A stretch of DNA of 64,000 bases, taken from the NCBI GenBank assembly GCA_001899805.1, contig MKWP01000001.1, forward strand, positions 5,001 to 69,000, in the 5' to 3' direction. Numbering within the stretch: position 1 is the first letter of the stretch; each line of letters starts with the position of its first letter. The notes under the pieces are model-generated. The model did no database searches. It saw only the letters and a program-made list of their open reading frames with translations, and had not been told where the DNA came from. The stretch is from Lysobacterales bacterium 66-474. GTDB lineage: Bacteria; Pseudomonadota; Gammaproteobacteria; Xanthomonadales; Rhodanobacteraceae. Shown in pieces: positions 1 through 8,425 of this stretch. The position numbers and the translations under genes are program-made.

Positions 1-63
1 ACCCCCGGTCTCCTTGCCACCATCACGCACCCATCCAAGCACATGCGCGTGAACATCGGATGA
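1..63 (+). CDS. C-terminal end of an unidentified protein (partial)
   Basis: Reading frame 1 is open from the window edge to a TGA at 61-63 and would encode about 20 residues ending in HPSKHMRVNIG. No other feature explains the segment, and a repeat hairpin follows it, as is usual downstream of genes here. The piece is too short to assign a family, and an open frame of this length can occur by chance. Confidence 0.35.
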   Translation, partial: TPGLLATITHPSKHMRVNIG

Positions 64-102
64 CCCAAATCGGGCAAGGAAGTGGCGTCTTCACATCCCT
101 AT

Positions 103-137
103 GTCTGGGTCCCGGCCAATCCATGGCCGGGATGACG
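103..137. repeat. Dispersed palindromic repeat copy, short form
   Basis: The arms CCCGGCC (111-117) and GGCCGGG (125-131) form a hairpin followed by GATGACGG. This matches the end pattern of the longer CGTCATTCC-type copies at 28916-29032 and 35637-35757. It lies between the upstream partial gene and the convergent rubredoxin gene and may also act as a weak terminator, though it has no T tract. Confidence 0.5.
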
Positions 138-161
138 GATGAGATCAAGCCGTGCCTGATC

Positions 162-359
162 TCAATCGATTTCGATCATTTCGAAATCGTCCTTGGTGAC
201 ACCGCAATCCGGGCACGTCCAGGTATCGGGGATGTCCTCCCAGCGCGTGCCGGGCTCGATGCCCTCTTCCGGCAGGCCGGCTTCCTCGTCGTAGATGAAG
301 CCGCACACCACGCACATGAACTTGCGGTAGGTGACGACGATTTCGACGGAAGCATTCAT
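162..359 (-). CDS. Rubredoxin
   Basis: This is a one-iron electron carrier of 65 residues. The two iron-binding pairs are visible as CVVCG near residue 16 and CPDCG near residue 49, with the family-typical aromatic and acidic stretch [16 protein letters not shown] between them. Rubredoxins pass electrons from a reductase to alkane hydroxylases, oxygen- or peroxide-detoxifying enzymes, or diiron proteins in the cytosol; none of these partners is adjacent. The N-terminus is about 10 residues longer than the shortest family members; the ATG at 359 is used because the only internal alternative would start at the first metal-binding loop. It is divergent from thiE with about 90 bp between them. 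Confidence 0.93.
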   Translation of the reverse strand: MNASVEIVVTYRKFMCVVCGFIYDEEAGLPEEGIEPGTRWEDIPDTWTCPDCGVTKDDFEMIEID

Positions 360-451
360 GGGACGTGACGCGGTGGAAGTTGTCTCCTATTGTCGCAAGT
401 TGCGCGCCAGCATGAAAGCGACCCCTTGACTTGCATCAAACCCGGAATTCG

Positions 452-1108
452 ATGATCTCCCCCGTTGCACGCCGCAACCGCATGCCGGCCAATGGCCTGT
501 ACGCCATCACCGACGGTCCCCGCGACGATCTGCTGGAGGCGGCGCGCGCCGCCCTGGAGGGTGGCGCCGCGCTGCTGCAATACCGCGACAAGACCCGCGA
601 CGTGCTGCGCCGGGTGCGCGAAGCCTGCGCGCTGGCGGCGTTGTGCCGCGAATTTGCCGTGCCGTTGATCGTCAACGACGACGTCGAACTTGCCCGCCGC
701 AGCGACGCAGCGGGCGTGCATCTGGGCGAGGACGACGTCGACATCGCCGATGCGCGGGCCACGCTTGGAGATCCCGCGATCATTGGCGTGTCGTGCTACG
801 ACTCGCTGCAGCGTGCGCAGGCTGCTACCGCGGCGGGCGCGGACTACCTCGCGTTCGGCGCGTTCTTTCCGACCGCGACGAAGAAGGCGACCCGCGACGC
901 AACCCCGGCGCTGTTGCACGATGCCGGGGCGCTTGGTCTGCCGCTGGTGGCGATCGGTGGCATCACACCCGACAATGGTCGTGCGCTGGTCGAGGCCGGT
1001 GCGGATTTCCTGGCCGTGGTTTCGGCCCTGTTCGGCGCCCGCGATGTGCGGGAACAGGCACGTCGATTCACGGCGTTGTTCGAAACCCCTTGGCGGAATC
1101 CATCATGA
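452..1108 (+). CDS. thiE: Thiamine-phosphate synthase
   Basis: The enzyme condenses 4-amino-5-hydroxymethyl-2-methylpyrimidine diphosphate with the thiazole phosphate to give thiamine phosphate. The TIM-barrel landmarks are all present: GLYAITD at the first strand, LLQYRDK (pyrimidine pocket), [18 protein letters not shown] (metal and diphosphate binding) and the C-terminal phosphate loop [12 protein letters not shown] start at ATG 452; a TTG at 431 in the same frame would add seven residues without family support. The stop overlaps the hemL start (ATGA at 1105-1108), so the two are probably translated together. No TPP riboswitch can fit in the short upstream gap, and I saw none. Confidence 0.95.
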   Translation: MISPVARRNRMPANGLYAITDGPRDDLLEAARAALEGGAALLQYRDKTRDVLRRVREACALAALCREFAVPLIVNDDVELARRSDAAGVHLGEDDVDIADARATLGDPAIIGVSCYDSLQRAQAATAAGADYLAFGAFFPTATKKATRDATPALLHDAGALGLPLVAIGGITPDNGRALVEAGADFLAVVSALFGARDVREQARRFTALFETPWRNPS

Positions 1109-2475
1109 CCAGCAACCACGAACTCTTCCAGCGCGCACAACGGATTTTGCCCGGCGGCGTCGATTCACCCGTGCGCGCGTTCAAGTCGGTCGACGGCGAG
1201 CCTTTCATCGCCGCGCGTGCCGATGGGTCGTATCTGTGGGATGTCGAGGGCAAGCGCTACATCGATTACGTCGGCTCGTGGGGGCCGATGATCGCGGGCC
1301 ACAACCATCCGCGCGTGCGCGAAGCCGTGGAACGCGCGGCGCGCGACGGACTGTCGTTCGGCACGCCGTGCGCGGCCGAGGCCGAGCTGGCCGAAGCGAT
1401 CCGCGCGCTGGTGCCGTCGATGGAAATGCTGCGCTTCGTCAATTCCGGCACCGAAGCCACGATGTCGGCACTGCGACTCGCGCGCGGCGCAACCGGGCGC
1501 GAGCGCTTCGTGAAGTTCGAAGGCTGCTACCACGGCCATGGCGATTCGTTCCTGGTCAAGGCCGGTTCCGGCGCGCTGACCCTGGGCGTGCCGGATTCGC
1601 CAGGCGTGCCCAAGGCACTGGCCGACCTCACCCTCACGCTGCCGTACAACGATATCGACGCCGTGCGCAGGCTGTTCGACGAGATGGGCAAGACGCTGGC
1701 CTGCGTGATCGTCGAGCCCGTGGCCGGCAACATGAACTGCGTGCCGCCGCGACCCGGTTTCCTGCAGACCCTGCGCGATCTGTGCACCCGCGACGGCGCC
1801 CTGCTGATCTTCGATGAAGTGATGACGGGTTTCCGCGTCGCACTCGGCGGCGCGCAGCAGCTCTACGGCATCCACCCCGACCTCACCACGCTCGGCAAGA
1901 TCATCGGCGGCGGCATGCCGGTGGGCGCCTATGGCGGACGCCGCGACCTGATGGAACAGGTTGCGCCATCCGGCCCGATCTACCAGGCCGGAACCTTGAG
2001 TGGAAACCCGGTCGCGATGGCCGCGGGACTCGCCATGCTGGAACTGGTGCGCGAACCGGGTTTCCACACACGACTGTCGCTCAAGACCCAGGCGCTGTGC
2101 GACGGCCTCATCGCCTGCGCTGAAGAAGCCGGCGTGCCGTTTTCCGCCAACCGCGCGGGCGGCATGTTCGGCGTGTTCTTCCACGAAGGGGACCCCTCAT
2201 CCGGCCCTTCGGGCCACCTTCTCCCCGTCGACCGGGGAGAAGGAAATACCGAGCGGCCTGCGGCCGCGAATGCCCCTCGGGTCGAGTCGTTCGCGCAGGC
2301 CGTCGCCTGCGATCGGCAGGCGTTCCGCCGCTTCTTCCACGCGACGCTGGACGCCGGGGTCTACTTCGCGCCGAGCGCCTTCGAAGCCGGCTTCATGTCG
2401 ATGGCACACACCGAACAGGACATCGCCGACACGCTCGAAGCCGCGCGCAAGGCGTTCGCCGCTGTACGCGGCTAG
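1105..2475 (+). CDS. hemL: Glutamate-1-semialdehyde 2,1-aminomutase, with an in-frame repeat insertion
   Basis: This PLP enzyme makes 5-aminolevulinate for haem by the C5 pathway. The PLP lysine falls at residue 265 in [13 protein letters not shown], the same number as in the E. coli enzyme, and N-terminal [14 protein letters not shown] and C-terminal [12 protein letters not shown] are intact. The protein is 456 residues against about 426 normally. The excess is a block around residues 362-393, between GGMFGVFF and the [10 protein letters not shown] segment, encoded by a dispersed palindromic element (2193-2248) plus flank. The block joins two family-conserved stretches in a C-terminal region, away from the PLP site, so activity is probably kept. 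The gene overlaps thiE by 4 bp. Confidence 0.97.
   Translation: MTSNHELFQRAQRILPGGVDSPVRAFKSVDGEPFIAARADGSYLWDVEGKRYIDYVGSWGPMIAGHNHPRVREAVERAARDGLSFGTPCAAEAELAEAIRALVPSMEMLRFVNSGTEATMSALRLARGATGRERFVKFEGCYHGHGDSFLVKAGSGALTLGVPDSPGVPKALADLTLTLPYNDIDAVRRLFDEMGKTLACVIVEPVAGNMNCVPPRPGFLQTLRDLCTRDGALLIFDEVMTGFRVALGGAQQLYGIHPDLTTLGKIIGGGMPVGAYGGRRDLMEQVAPSGPIYQAGTLSGNPVAMAAGLAMLELVREPGFHTRLSLKTQALCDGLIACAEEAGVPFSANRAGGMFGVFFHEGDPSSGPSGHLLPVDRGEGNTERPAAANAPRVESFAQAVACDRQAFRRFFHATLDAGVYFAPSAFEAGFMSMAHTEQDIADTLEAARKAFAAVRG
2193..2248 (+). repeat. CTCCC-family palindromic element inserted in hemL coding sequence
   Basis: Two nested hairpins are visible: GGCCC/GGGCC (2203-2207 and 2211-2215, loop TTC) and CCTTCTCCCC/GGGGAGAAGG around 2217-2243. 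Translated in the hemL frame it gives [14 protein letters not shown]. Elements of the same structure lie inside purL and mpl and between genes at 53602 and 55055-55205. Confidence 0.85.
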
Positions 2476-2482
2476 ACGCGCA

Positions 2483-2905
2483 TCACCACTGCCCGCTGTT
2501 CGGCATCGATGCCCACGGCTCGGCCGGAGGCAACGCATCGCCTTGCTGCAACAACTCGATCGAGATCAGGTCGGGAGAACGCACGAACGCCATGTGGCCA
2601 TCGCGCGGCGGCCGGTTGATCGCGACGCCCATTTCCTGCAGGCGCGCGCAGGTCGCGTAGATGTCGTCGACCCGGAACGCGAGATGGCCGAAGTTGCGTG
2701 CGGAACCGTAATCCTCGTCGGAACCCCAGTTGTAGGTCAGCTCGATTTCCGACTCGGGGCTGCCCGGCGCCGACAGGAACACCAGCGTGTACTTGCCTTG
2801 CGGCACTTCCCTGCGGCGCACTTCGCGCAAGCCCAGCCCTTCGCAATAAAAACGCAACGCCGCGTCCAGGTCGCGCACGCGCACCATGCTGTGCAGGTAT
2901 TTCAT
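2483..2905 (-). CDS. Glyoxalase I family protein (lactoylglutathione lyase-like)
   Basis: This 140-residue vicinal-oxygen-chelate protein probably isomerises the methylglyoxal-glutathione hemithioacetal to lactoylglutathione. The two beta-alpha-beta-beta-beta halves start at [14 protein letters not shown] and at [10 protein letters not shown]. Candidate metal ligands are His5, the Glu in EIELTYNWG, the His in GHLAFRV and the Glu in SIELLQ, matching the GloA pattern. It is convergent with hemL (7 bp apart) and its start is close to the divergent PLP enzyme at 2993. The C-terminal tail after [11 protein letters not shown] is short and family-typical. Confidence 0.9.
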   Translation of the reverse strand: MKYLHSMVRVRDLDAALRFYCEGLGLREVRRREVPQGKYTLVFLSAPGSPESEIELTYNWGSDEDYGSARNFGHLAFRVDDIYATCARLQEMGVAINRPPRDGHMAFVRSPDLISIELLQQGDALPPAEPWASMPNSGQW

Positions 2906-2992
2906 GACTCACCTCGCAGTGGCGCCGTGAACGACCGGCGGTTCGGTTATCGTGGGCAGGTTTGCGGACGCACGCAAGTCGGAGACGAAACC

Positions 2993-4111
2993 ATGACGCA
3001 CAAGTTCGACACGCTGGCGGTACACGCCGGCGCCGAGCCCGATCCCGTGACCGGCGCGGTCGCGCCCCCCATCCAGCTTTCGACCACGTTCGTGCACGGC
3101 AATGCCGAGGGGCTCAGCTACCAGCGCGACGACCACCCGACGCAACGACGCCTCGAAACCGCACTGGCCACGCTGGAAGGTGGCGGGCGTGCCCTGGCGT
3201 TCGCGTCCGGCATGGCCGCGGTCGCGGCGCTGCTGGACACGCTGCAGCGCGGGCAGCGCGTCGTGGTTCCGGAAGATTGTTACGCCGGCACGCGCGGTTA
3301 CGTGACCGAGGTACTGCCCGAACGCGGCGTCGAAGTCACGACGGTGGACACCACCGATCCCGATGCCGTGCGTGGCGCGTGTGCGGATGGCGTCGCGCTG
3401 CTGTGGGTGGAATCGCCTTCCAATCCCCGCCTGCGGATCAGCGACCTGGCCGAACTGGCCGGGATCGCGCACGCCCACGGCGCACGCCTCGCCTGCGACA
3501 ACACCTTCGCGACCCCGGTGTTGCAACGCCCACTCGAACTCGGCGCCGATGTGGTGATGCATTCGACCACGAAATATCTCGGCGGCCACAGCGACGTGCT
3601 GGGCGGCGCACTGGTGTTCGCGCGCAACGATGATTTCGCGGAACACGTCGCGGCACGCCGCCTGCTGACCGGCGCGATCCTGTCGCCGTTCAGCGCGTGG
3701 CTGACCCTGCGCGGCTGCCGTTCGCTGTCGGCGCGGATGGCGTTGCACTGCGCCAATGCGCGCAAGGTCGCCGGATTCCTCGCCAGGCATCCCGCGATGG
3801 AACGCGTGAACTTTCCGGGCCTCCCGGACCATCCCAACCATGCGGTCGCCGCTCGCCAGATGCACGACTTCGGCGCGATGCTGAGCGTCGAATTGCGCGG
3901 CGGCCACGATGCCGCGCTGGCGTTCGCGCGCAACACGAAGATCTTCACCAACGCGACCTCGCTGGGCGGGTGCGAGTCGCTGATCGAGCATCGTGCATCG
4001 AGCGAAGGCGCGCACAGCCACTCGCCACCGGGACTGGTGCGGATGTCGGTGGGCCTCGAAGACGCCGACGACCTGATCGCCGATCTGGCACAGGCGCTGG
4101 AGTTGCCTTGA
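2993..4111 (+). CDS. Cystathionine gamma-synthase/lyase family PLP enzyme
   Basis: This 372-residue enzyme belongs to the Cys/Met-metabolism PLP family (gamma-elimination or gamma-replacement on homoserine esters or cystathionine). The PLP lysine lies in HSTTKYLGGHSDV, the phosphate-binding region in ASGMAAV, and the cofactor aspartate in ACDNTFATP. The C-terminal half has TSLGGCESLIEHR, the usual substrate-carboxylate segment. Family members with this layout are MetB, MetC-like lyases and O-succinylhomoserine sulfhydrylase; sequence alone does not separate them. A role in methionine or cysteine interconversion is certain at family level only. The start ATG at 2993 gives the canonical KFDTLAVHAG N-terminus. 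Confidence 0.9.
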   Translation: MTHKFDTLAVHAGAEPDPVTGAVAPPIQLSTTFVHGNAEGLSYQRDDHPTQRRLETALATLEGGGRALAFASGMAAVAALLDTLQRGQRVVVPEDCYAGTRGYVTEVLPERGVEVTTVDTTDPDAVRGACADGVALLWVESPSNPRLRISDLAELAGIAHAHGARLACDNTFATPVLQRPLELGADVVMHSTTKYLGGHSDVLGGALVFARNDDFAEHVAARRLLTGAILSPFSAWLTLRGCRSLSARMALHCANARKVAGFLARHPAMERVNFPGLPDHPNHAVAARQMHDFGAMLSVELRGGHDAALAFARNTKIFTNATSLGGCESLIEHRASSEGAHSHSPPGLVRMSVGLEDADDLIADLAQALELP

Positions 4112-4147
4112 ACAGGCACGAACGGACCCGGGGCCATCGACGAGGAG

Positions 4148-4195
4148 CGCGGCGTTGCCGATGCCAACCGGTCGAACACCGCCGGCAACGCCGCG
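4148..4195. promoter_or_regulatory. Perfect 13-bp inverted repeat upstream of the amyloid operon
   Basis: CGCGGCGTTGCCG at 4148-4160 is matched exactly by its reverse complement at 4183-4195, with 22 bases between. It ends about 165 bp before the sigma-54 promoter, a normal distance for an activator-bound enhancer, but it could equally be a transcript hairpin ending the preceding gene (there is no T tract). An 8-bp direct repeat, GTATCACC, also occurs at 4202 and 4282. The 299 bp between the PLP gene and the operon hold no other visible gene. Confidence 0.4.
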
Positions 4196-4360
4196 ACACC
4201 TGTATCACCTGGTTTACACCCGCGGCATGCCCTGCAGCCCGCATGGCGCCTTGCATGGCGGCGATTTGCCTCCAGCCAGCCGTATCACCGATGCAACAAA
4301 CTCCCTTCGCTGTTCGCACCACCTGACGTACAAGTCATTGAAAACATGACCGATTGACTC

Positions 4361-4376
4361 TTGGCATCGGTCTTGC
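4361..4376 (+). promoter_or_regulatory. Sigma-54 (-24/-12) promoter
   Basis: TTGGCATCGGTCTTGC has the invariant GG (4363-4364) and GC (4375-4376) separated by exactly 10 bases, plus the flanking TTGGCA and TTGC of the consensus. Transcription would begin near 4388, just ahead of the ATG at 4411, which has GGAG about 10 bases upstream. This rules out the longer reading frame starting at 4354, which would begin upstream of the transcript. Confidence 0.8.
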
Positions 4377-4410
4377 GATGGGAATGGTCCCGATGCGGAG
4401 TTCGGCGACC

Positions 4411-4941
4411 ATGTACCCGCAACAAACCGGCACCCGCTGCCTCCACTGCCAATCGCACGCCCGCACGTTCCTTCGTGCGGGCATCGCCGCGGGCGTGCTG
4501 GTCGCTTCGCTGGCGGTCCCGGTCGCGCTCGACGCCGCCAGCGCACGCAAGGCCGTACACCCCAAGCCCGGTGAAATCGTGCTGCTGCGCGACGTTCCCA
4601 CCCGACCGGCCACGCGCCAGGCCCCGCCAGCCTTGGGGCTACTGGTCGATGCCAAGCCCAACTCGCAGGTCGATGCGGCGCTCGGCGCGATGGAGCTGAG
4701 CGACAGCGAGGCCGGCGCCGTCAGCGCACCGGTCCTCTCCGCAACACGCATGCTGCACGGATCCGCCGGCACGAGTTCGATGCTCGCAGCGCCCCACGGC
4801 GCGGATGGTCAAGCCGCCCCGCGCGGAGCCGCGACGAACACGACTCCGCTCAGCGTGCTCGGCAACGCTACGCGCGGGGTCGGCTCCCAGGTCACCGGCG
4901 CCCTGCAGGCGTTGCCGTTGGGCAAGCCGCCCAGAGGCTGA
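4411..4941 (+). CDS. Secreted protein, first gene of Fap-like amyloid operon (fapA position)
   Basis: No family can be recognised with certainty. The protein is 176 residues with a positively charged N-region, a hydrophobic stretch (AGIAAGVLVASLAVPVAL) and a probable signal-peptidase site after DAASA; the mature part is low-complexity, rich in Ala, Pro and Ser. It is the first gene after the sigma-54 promoter and is 2 bp from the next gene. In the Pseudomonas fap operon the first gene, fapA, encodes a periplasmic chaperone-like protein of similar size; position and length fit, sequence similarity was not testable. Start chosen by promoter position and GGAG at 4397-4400; upstream ATGs at 4378, 4384 and 4393 are too close to the promoter. 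Confidence 0.65.
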   Translation: MYPQQTGTRCLHCQSHARTFLRAGIAAGVLVASLAVPVALDAASARKAVHPKPGEIVLLRDVPTRPATRQAPPALGLLVDAKPNSQVDAALGAMELSDSEAGAVSAPVLSATRMLHGSAGTSSMLAAPHGADGQAAPRGAATNTTPLSVLGNATRGVGSQVTGALQALPLGKPPRG

Positions 4942-4943
4942 GG

Positions 4944-5588
4944 ATGAGGACCATGGGCGGACGCGCACTGATGGTTTTGCCGTTGTTGTTCGCCAGCACA
5001 CTCGCGTGCGCGGCCGGGGACGACACCTATGCGGCGATGCTGGAATACCTCACCCACAGCCGCATCGACGGCCAGGCGCTGAACGGCAGCACCGGCGCGA
5101 TCGCGCTCAACCTTGCCGCCGGCGACTTCAACCAGCAGGCCAACCTGCGCGCGCTGGCCGTCGGCGACAACGCCTCGGTACAGGTCAATGCGCGGCAGCG
5201 GCAGGACGGCAACACCGGCAACGCACCCGACGCGGCCATCGCCGGCATCGGCGGACAGGCGCTCGGCAACGCCAGCGGGCTGGTCTCGATCAACCAGGCG
5301 AGTGGCACGGCCAACGCCCAACTGAATACCGCCAGCGCGGTGCTGGCGCAACAGGGCACAAGCGAAGCATCGGCGGACCAATGGCTCGCCGGCGTTTGCG
5401 TGTGCAAGCAGGAAACGACGTCCGCGGGGACCGGACCGCAAGGCTCCGGCACCCGGGTGCACGCGGCGGCAGTGGAAGCCGAAGCGATGCACGGATTGCA
5501 GGGCGTCGTGCAACTCAACCAGATCGCGGGTTCGAACAATGTCACGGCCAATCATCTGATGATCGATGCCGGCATGACGCCGCGGTAA
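4944..5588 (+). CDS. Fap-like minor amyloid subunit (fapB position)
   Basis: A 214-residue exported protein with signal peptide ending near LACAAG (residue 25). Three imperfect repeats of the amyloid type are visible at residues 48-70 (STGAIALNLAAGDFNQQANL), 109-131 (ASGLVSINQASGTANAQLN) and 184-205 (LQGVVQLNQIAGSNNVTAN), each with the G-x-hydrophobic-x-x-N...G...N-Q pattern seen also in the next gene. Between repeats 2 and 3 lies a Cys-Val-Cys at 152-154, the only cysteines of the mature protein. Three short repeats and a position just ahead of the larger repeat protein match FapB, the nucleator of Fap fibres. Start at ATG 4944 has AGAGG six bases upstream; ATG 4953 is possible. Confidence 0.7.
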   Translation: MRTMGGRALMVLPLLFASTLACAAGDDTYAAMLEYLTHSRIDGQALNGSTGAIALNLAAGDFNQQANLRALAVGDNASVQVNARQRQDGNTGNAPDAAIAGIGGQALGNASGLVSINQASGTANAQLNTASAVLAQQGTSEASADQWLAGVCVCKQETTSAGTGPQGSGTRVHAAAVEAEAMHGLQGVVQLNQIAGSNNVTANHLMIDAGMTPR

Positions 5589-5614
5589 CCAACCCCCAGC
5601 AGGAGATTCCCCCT

Positions 5615-6778
5615 ATGAACATTGCAATGAAGCGAACCATGCTCGCTGTCGCGGTCGGGATGTTTTGCGCGTCCGCCAGCGTGTATGCCCAGGAGTCCGG
5701 CCTCAGCCAGAGCTACTCGCTCGACCAGTCGAGCACCCACACGCAGAACGTCGAGTTCGACAAGAAGCTGTCGCTGCTCAGCGACATCGAGATCACCGGC
5801 GATCCAACGGTCACCGGCGCCATCGACGTCGACTCCGCGGCCATCGCGATCGTCGACAATCGCCAGAAGAACCACGACAACATGGCTGTCAACACGTTGC
5901 TGGAGAATGACGCCAGCATCGCGGACGACGTCGGCAGCGCCGCTTCCGGCAACCTCGGCTTCAACGTCGCCGCCGGCGACAACAACCAGCAGGACAACGC
6001 CGCGGCCCTGGCGGCGACCGACGCCAGCTTCGTGTTTGGCATGGCCGACGCCGAGGTGTTCGTCAACCAGCTGGGCCACGACAACGCCACCGTGAACACG
6101 GGCTCGCCCAACAGCGCCAGCGTCGGCGGCAACGCGTTCAACGCGGCGTCCGGCAACATCGGCGTCAACGTGACCGCGGGCAACAACAACCAGCAGAAGA
6201 ACGCGCTGGCCGCTTCGGTCGCGACCTCCCGGTTCTCGCAGGCCTCGGTCGATTCCAGCCAGTATTCCACCGGCAACGAGACCGTCAACTCGGGCTACGC
6301 CGAGTCGTTCACCGATTCCATCGACGTCTCGCTGTCCGGTTCGATCACCGGCACGTACGAAGGCGATTCGCGCGGCAATGCCTACCAGGCCAACAACTAC
6401 TATCCGGATACCTGGACGGGCACCACGCACACGGGCGGCAGCCAAACGGGCCACATCGATTTCGACGATGCGGCGCAAGGCGCAGTCCACAATCCGTACC
6501 GCGACGGCGTCGGCGGCTTCGCGTTCGATACCGATTCGCACGAAATGGGCGACATCGACCTCGACGCGGCGTTGAGCGGCACGGTGACCGCCACGCAGTG
6601 GCTCATCGTCATGGCCAGCAACGATGCCAGCCTGTCCGGCGGCTCGTTCCAGAACGCCTCCGGCAACATCGGCGTCAACATCTCGGCCGGCACCGGCAAC
6701 CAGCAGGCCAACAGCCTCGCCATGGCGGTCGCGCAGCCCGGTACGGGCGGCGGCGGTGGTGGTGGCGGTGGCGAGTAG
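5615..6778 (+). CDS. fapC: Fap-like major amyloid subunit (fapC position)
   Basis: A 387-residue secreted repeat protein, signal peptide ending near VYAQ (residue 26). Three near-identical repeats occur at residues 110-131, 178-200 and 348-371, sharing ASGN(I/L)G(V/F)N(V/I)xAG followed by N-N-Q-Q or G-N-Q-Q. They are separated by linkers of about 47 and 147 residues rich in Asp, Ser, Thr and Asn, and the mature chain has no cysteine. The C-terminus is a run of ten glycines with a final Glu. This architecture is that of FapC, the main fibre protein of Pseudomonas functional amyloid. A good AGGAGA lies 9 bases before ATG 5615. A stable hairpin follows the gene. Confidence 0.78.
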   Translation: MNIAMKRTMLAVAVGMFCASASVYAQESGLSQSYSLDQSSTHTQNVEFDKKLSLLSDIEITGDPTVTGAIDVDSAAIAIVDNRQKNHDNMAVNTLLENDASIADDVGSAASGNLGFNVAAGDNNQQDNAAALAATDASFVFGMADAEVFVNQLGHDNATVNTGSPNSASVGGNAFNAASGNIGVNVTAGNNNQQKNALAASVATSRFSQASVDSSQYSTGNETVNSGYAESFTDSIDVSLSGSITGTYEGDSRGNAYQANNYYPDTWTGTTHTGGSQTGHIDFDDAAQGAVHNPYRDGVGGFAFDTDSHEMGDIDLDAALSGTVTATQWLIVMASNDASLSGGSFQNASGNIGVNISAGTGNQQANSLAMAVAQPGTGGGGGGGGGE

Positions 6779-6831
6779 CAAGCAGCGATAGCGACGTTTC
6801 CGGGTCCCCCCTGTCCCGGACACCACGTCGC

Positions 6832-6860
6832 ACTCCCGGCCCGCGCTGCGGGCCGGGAGT
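6832..6860 (+). terminator. Strong intra-operon hairpin after the major amyloid subunit gene
   Basis: ACTCCCGGCCCGC (6832-6844) pairs perfectly with 6848-6860, leaving a 3-base loop. There is no T tract, and the next gene's ribosome site (CGGAGGAT, 6866-6873) follows at once. It is more likely an mRNA 3'-end stabiliser or partial terminator that favours the subunit gene over the export genes than a full stop. Confidence 0.6.
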
Positions 6861-6880
6861 CTTCACGGAGGATCCCCAGC

Positions 6881-7591
6881 GTGCCGACATTCCGACTCGC
6901 CAGCCTGATGTTGTCATTCCTGCTCGGCACCGCCGTGGCCGGCGGCGGCGCACGCGCGGGCGAGGTGGGATTCGCCGGCGTGTTGCCCAACGGGCAGTTG
7001 TACAAGACGCAGGTGGAGAGCATGCAGGGGGCACGCTTTCGCAACATCGTGCGCCAGCACACCGATTTCAGCTGCGGCGCGTCGGCCCTCGCCACGCTGC
7101 TGCGCTACGGCTACGGCCTCGATGTCGACGAAGCCACCGTGCTCGCCGGCCTGATGGGCGTGGCCGACCCCGAGGAGGTCCGCAAGAACGGATTCTCGTT
7201 GCTGGATATCAAGCATTACGTGCAGAACCTCGGCATGCGCGGCCGCGGCTACCGGATCACCGAGTCACGCCTGCAGACCGTGCGCGTGCCGACCATCGTG
7301 TTGATCGAGACCAACGGCTATCGACACTTCGTGGTGCTGAAGCGGGTCGAGGGTGGCGTGGTGGAAATCGCCGACCCGATGCTCGGCAACACCAGCATGC
7401 CGCTCGCGAAATTCATGCAGGTGTGGCCATCGAAGGCACTGTTCGCGGTGGTGGGCAGCGGTTTCGACCGCAACACGGTCCTGCTCGAGCGGCAACGCAC
7501 GCCCAGCGCGCGCGCCCTGTACACCCGCTCCGGTCCCCTGACCGACGCGGAGTTGCTGGATTTCGGTTTCACCAGCGCGGACCTGTTCTGA
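6881..7591 (+). CDS. fapD: C39-family cysteine peptidase (FapD-like)
   Basis: A 236-residue exported protein with a C39 peptidase fold. The catalytic set is visible: Gln59 and Cys65 in RQHTDFSCGASALATLL, His149 in NGYRHFVVLK and Asp165 in EIADPMLGN. C39 domains usually cut double-glycine leaders, but standalone periplasmic members belong to Fap loci, where FapD is needed for secretion of the fibre proteins. The N-terminus has a signal segment (LASLMLSFLLGTAVAGG). It starts with GTG at 6881 preceded by a good ribosome site and is followed after 18 bp by the fapE-position gene. Family assignment is firm; the Fap role rests on neighbours. Confidence 0.85.
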   Translation: MPTFRLASLMLSFLLGTAVAGGGARAGEVGFAGVLPNGQLYKTQVESMQGARFRNIVRQHTDFSCGASALATLLRYGYGLDVDEATVLAGLMGVADPEEVRKNGFSLLDIKHYVQNLGMRGRGYRITESRLQTVRVPTIVLIETNGYRHFVVLKRVEGGVVEIADPMLGNTSMPLAKFMQVWPSKALFAVVGSGFDRNTVLLERQRTPSARALYTRSGPLTDAELLDFGFTSADLF

Positions 7592-7609
7592 GGTCGCGAG
7601 GAGTCAGTC

Positions 7610-8425
7610 ATGCAAACCCGAACCTTCCTGAACCTCACGCTCGCGATCGGCGCCGCGTTCGGCGTGGCCACCCACGGTCTTGCAACGGAGCGGGATGCCG
7701 CCGCGACACTCCCGGCGCCGGCCCGTTCGGCGCTCAGCGAAATTCCCGATCCGGAACTGGCGGCCATGCGCGGCCGTTTCGTGATCGGCAACAACACCGT
7801 GGCGTATTTCGGCGTGACCATGGCCTCGTCGTGGACCACCGTCGGCGGCCAGGAACTGAACGGCAGCGTGGTACTCGGCATGCATTTCGACCACGGTGAC
7901 CAGACCCCGGTGATCACCTTCACCCCGACGATGAACATCGTCCAGGGCACGCCGCTGCCCGCAACCCACACGGACGGCGGCACACGTTCGGTGGATGGCT
8001 CCGGCCTTGCCAACGTCAACGGTCTGGTGCAGGGCATCCAGGTGGCCGGCGACGGCAACCGGGCGGTCAACGTCACCGTGCTGCGTGTAGGCCAGGGGAC
8101 GGATGGCTCTACCCGCGACGCCACGGCATCCGCCACTGCGCCGTTCGATTCGCAAGTGTCTTCAGGCGACGCCCGCGTTGCCGTCGCATTCGATCCCGGC
8201 AAGGGCGTTTCGCTGGTCCTCGGCGTGAACGGCCAGGGACTGGTCTCGCAATGGATACGCAGCGGCAGCGTTGGCCAGCTGGTGCAGCTCACCTCGGACG
8301 GCCAGTCCGTGAACAACCAGTTGCGGCTCGACCTCGTGCTCGGCGGCGCCGCCCAATCGAACCAGGCATTGCGTGCAGCCTCGCAGGCGCTCTTGCAATC
8401 GCGCCTGGTCGGGACAGGCGGCTGA
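7610..8425 (+). CDS. Secreted protein of the Fap-like operon (fapE position)
   Basis: A 271-residue protein with a signal peptide ending near GLA (residue 25). After a Pro/Ala linker comes IPDPELAAMRGRFVIGNN (residues 45-62), then a predicted beta-rich region (VAYFGVTMASSWTT, LNGSVVLGMHFD), and later NGLVQGIQVAGDGNRAVNVTVL, which echoes the amyloid repeat pattern. It lacks cysteines and has no enzyme motif. In Pseudomonas the gene between fapD and fapF is fapE, a secreted minor fibre-associated protein of about this size. I infer the same role from position, export signal and the repeat-like segment, not from recognised homology. GAGGAG at 7598-7603 supports the ATG at 7610. Confidence 0.6.
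   Translation: MQTRTFLNLTLAIGAAFGVATHGLATERDAAATLPAPARSALSEIPDPELAAMRGRFVIGNNTVAYFGVTMASSWTTVGGQELNGSVVLGMHFDHGDQTPVITFTPTMNIVQGTPLPATHTDGGTRSVDGSGLANVNGLVQGIQVAGDGNRAVNVTVLRVGQGTDGSTRDATASATAPFDSQVSSGDARVAVAFDPGKGVSLVLGVNGQGLVSQWIRSGSVGQLVQLTSDGQSVNNQLRLDLVLGGAAQSNQALRAASQALLQSRLVGTGG

Noticed and set aside
360-451. TPP riboswitch before thiE
   Set aside because: The space is too short, and the conserved thi-box sequences are absent.
4354-4410. Longer start of the first amyloid-locus gene at TTG 4354 or the ATGs at 4378-4393
   Set aside because: The sigma-54 promoter lies at 4361-4376, with transcription expected near 4388; a start at 4411 has the ribosome site and the better signal peptide.
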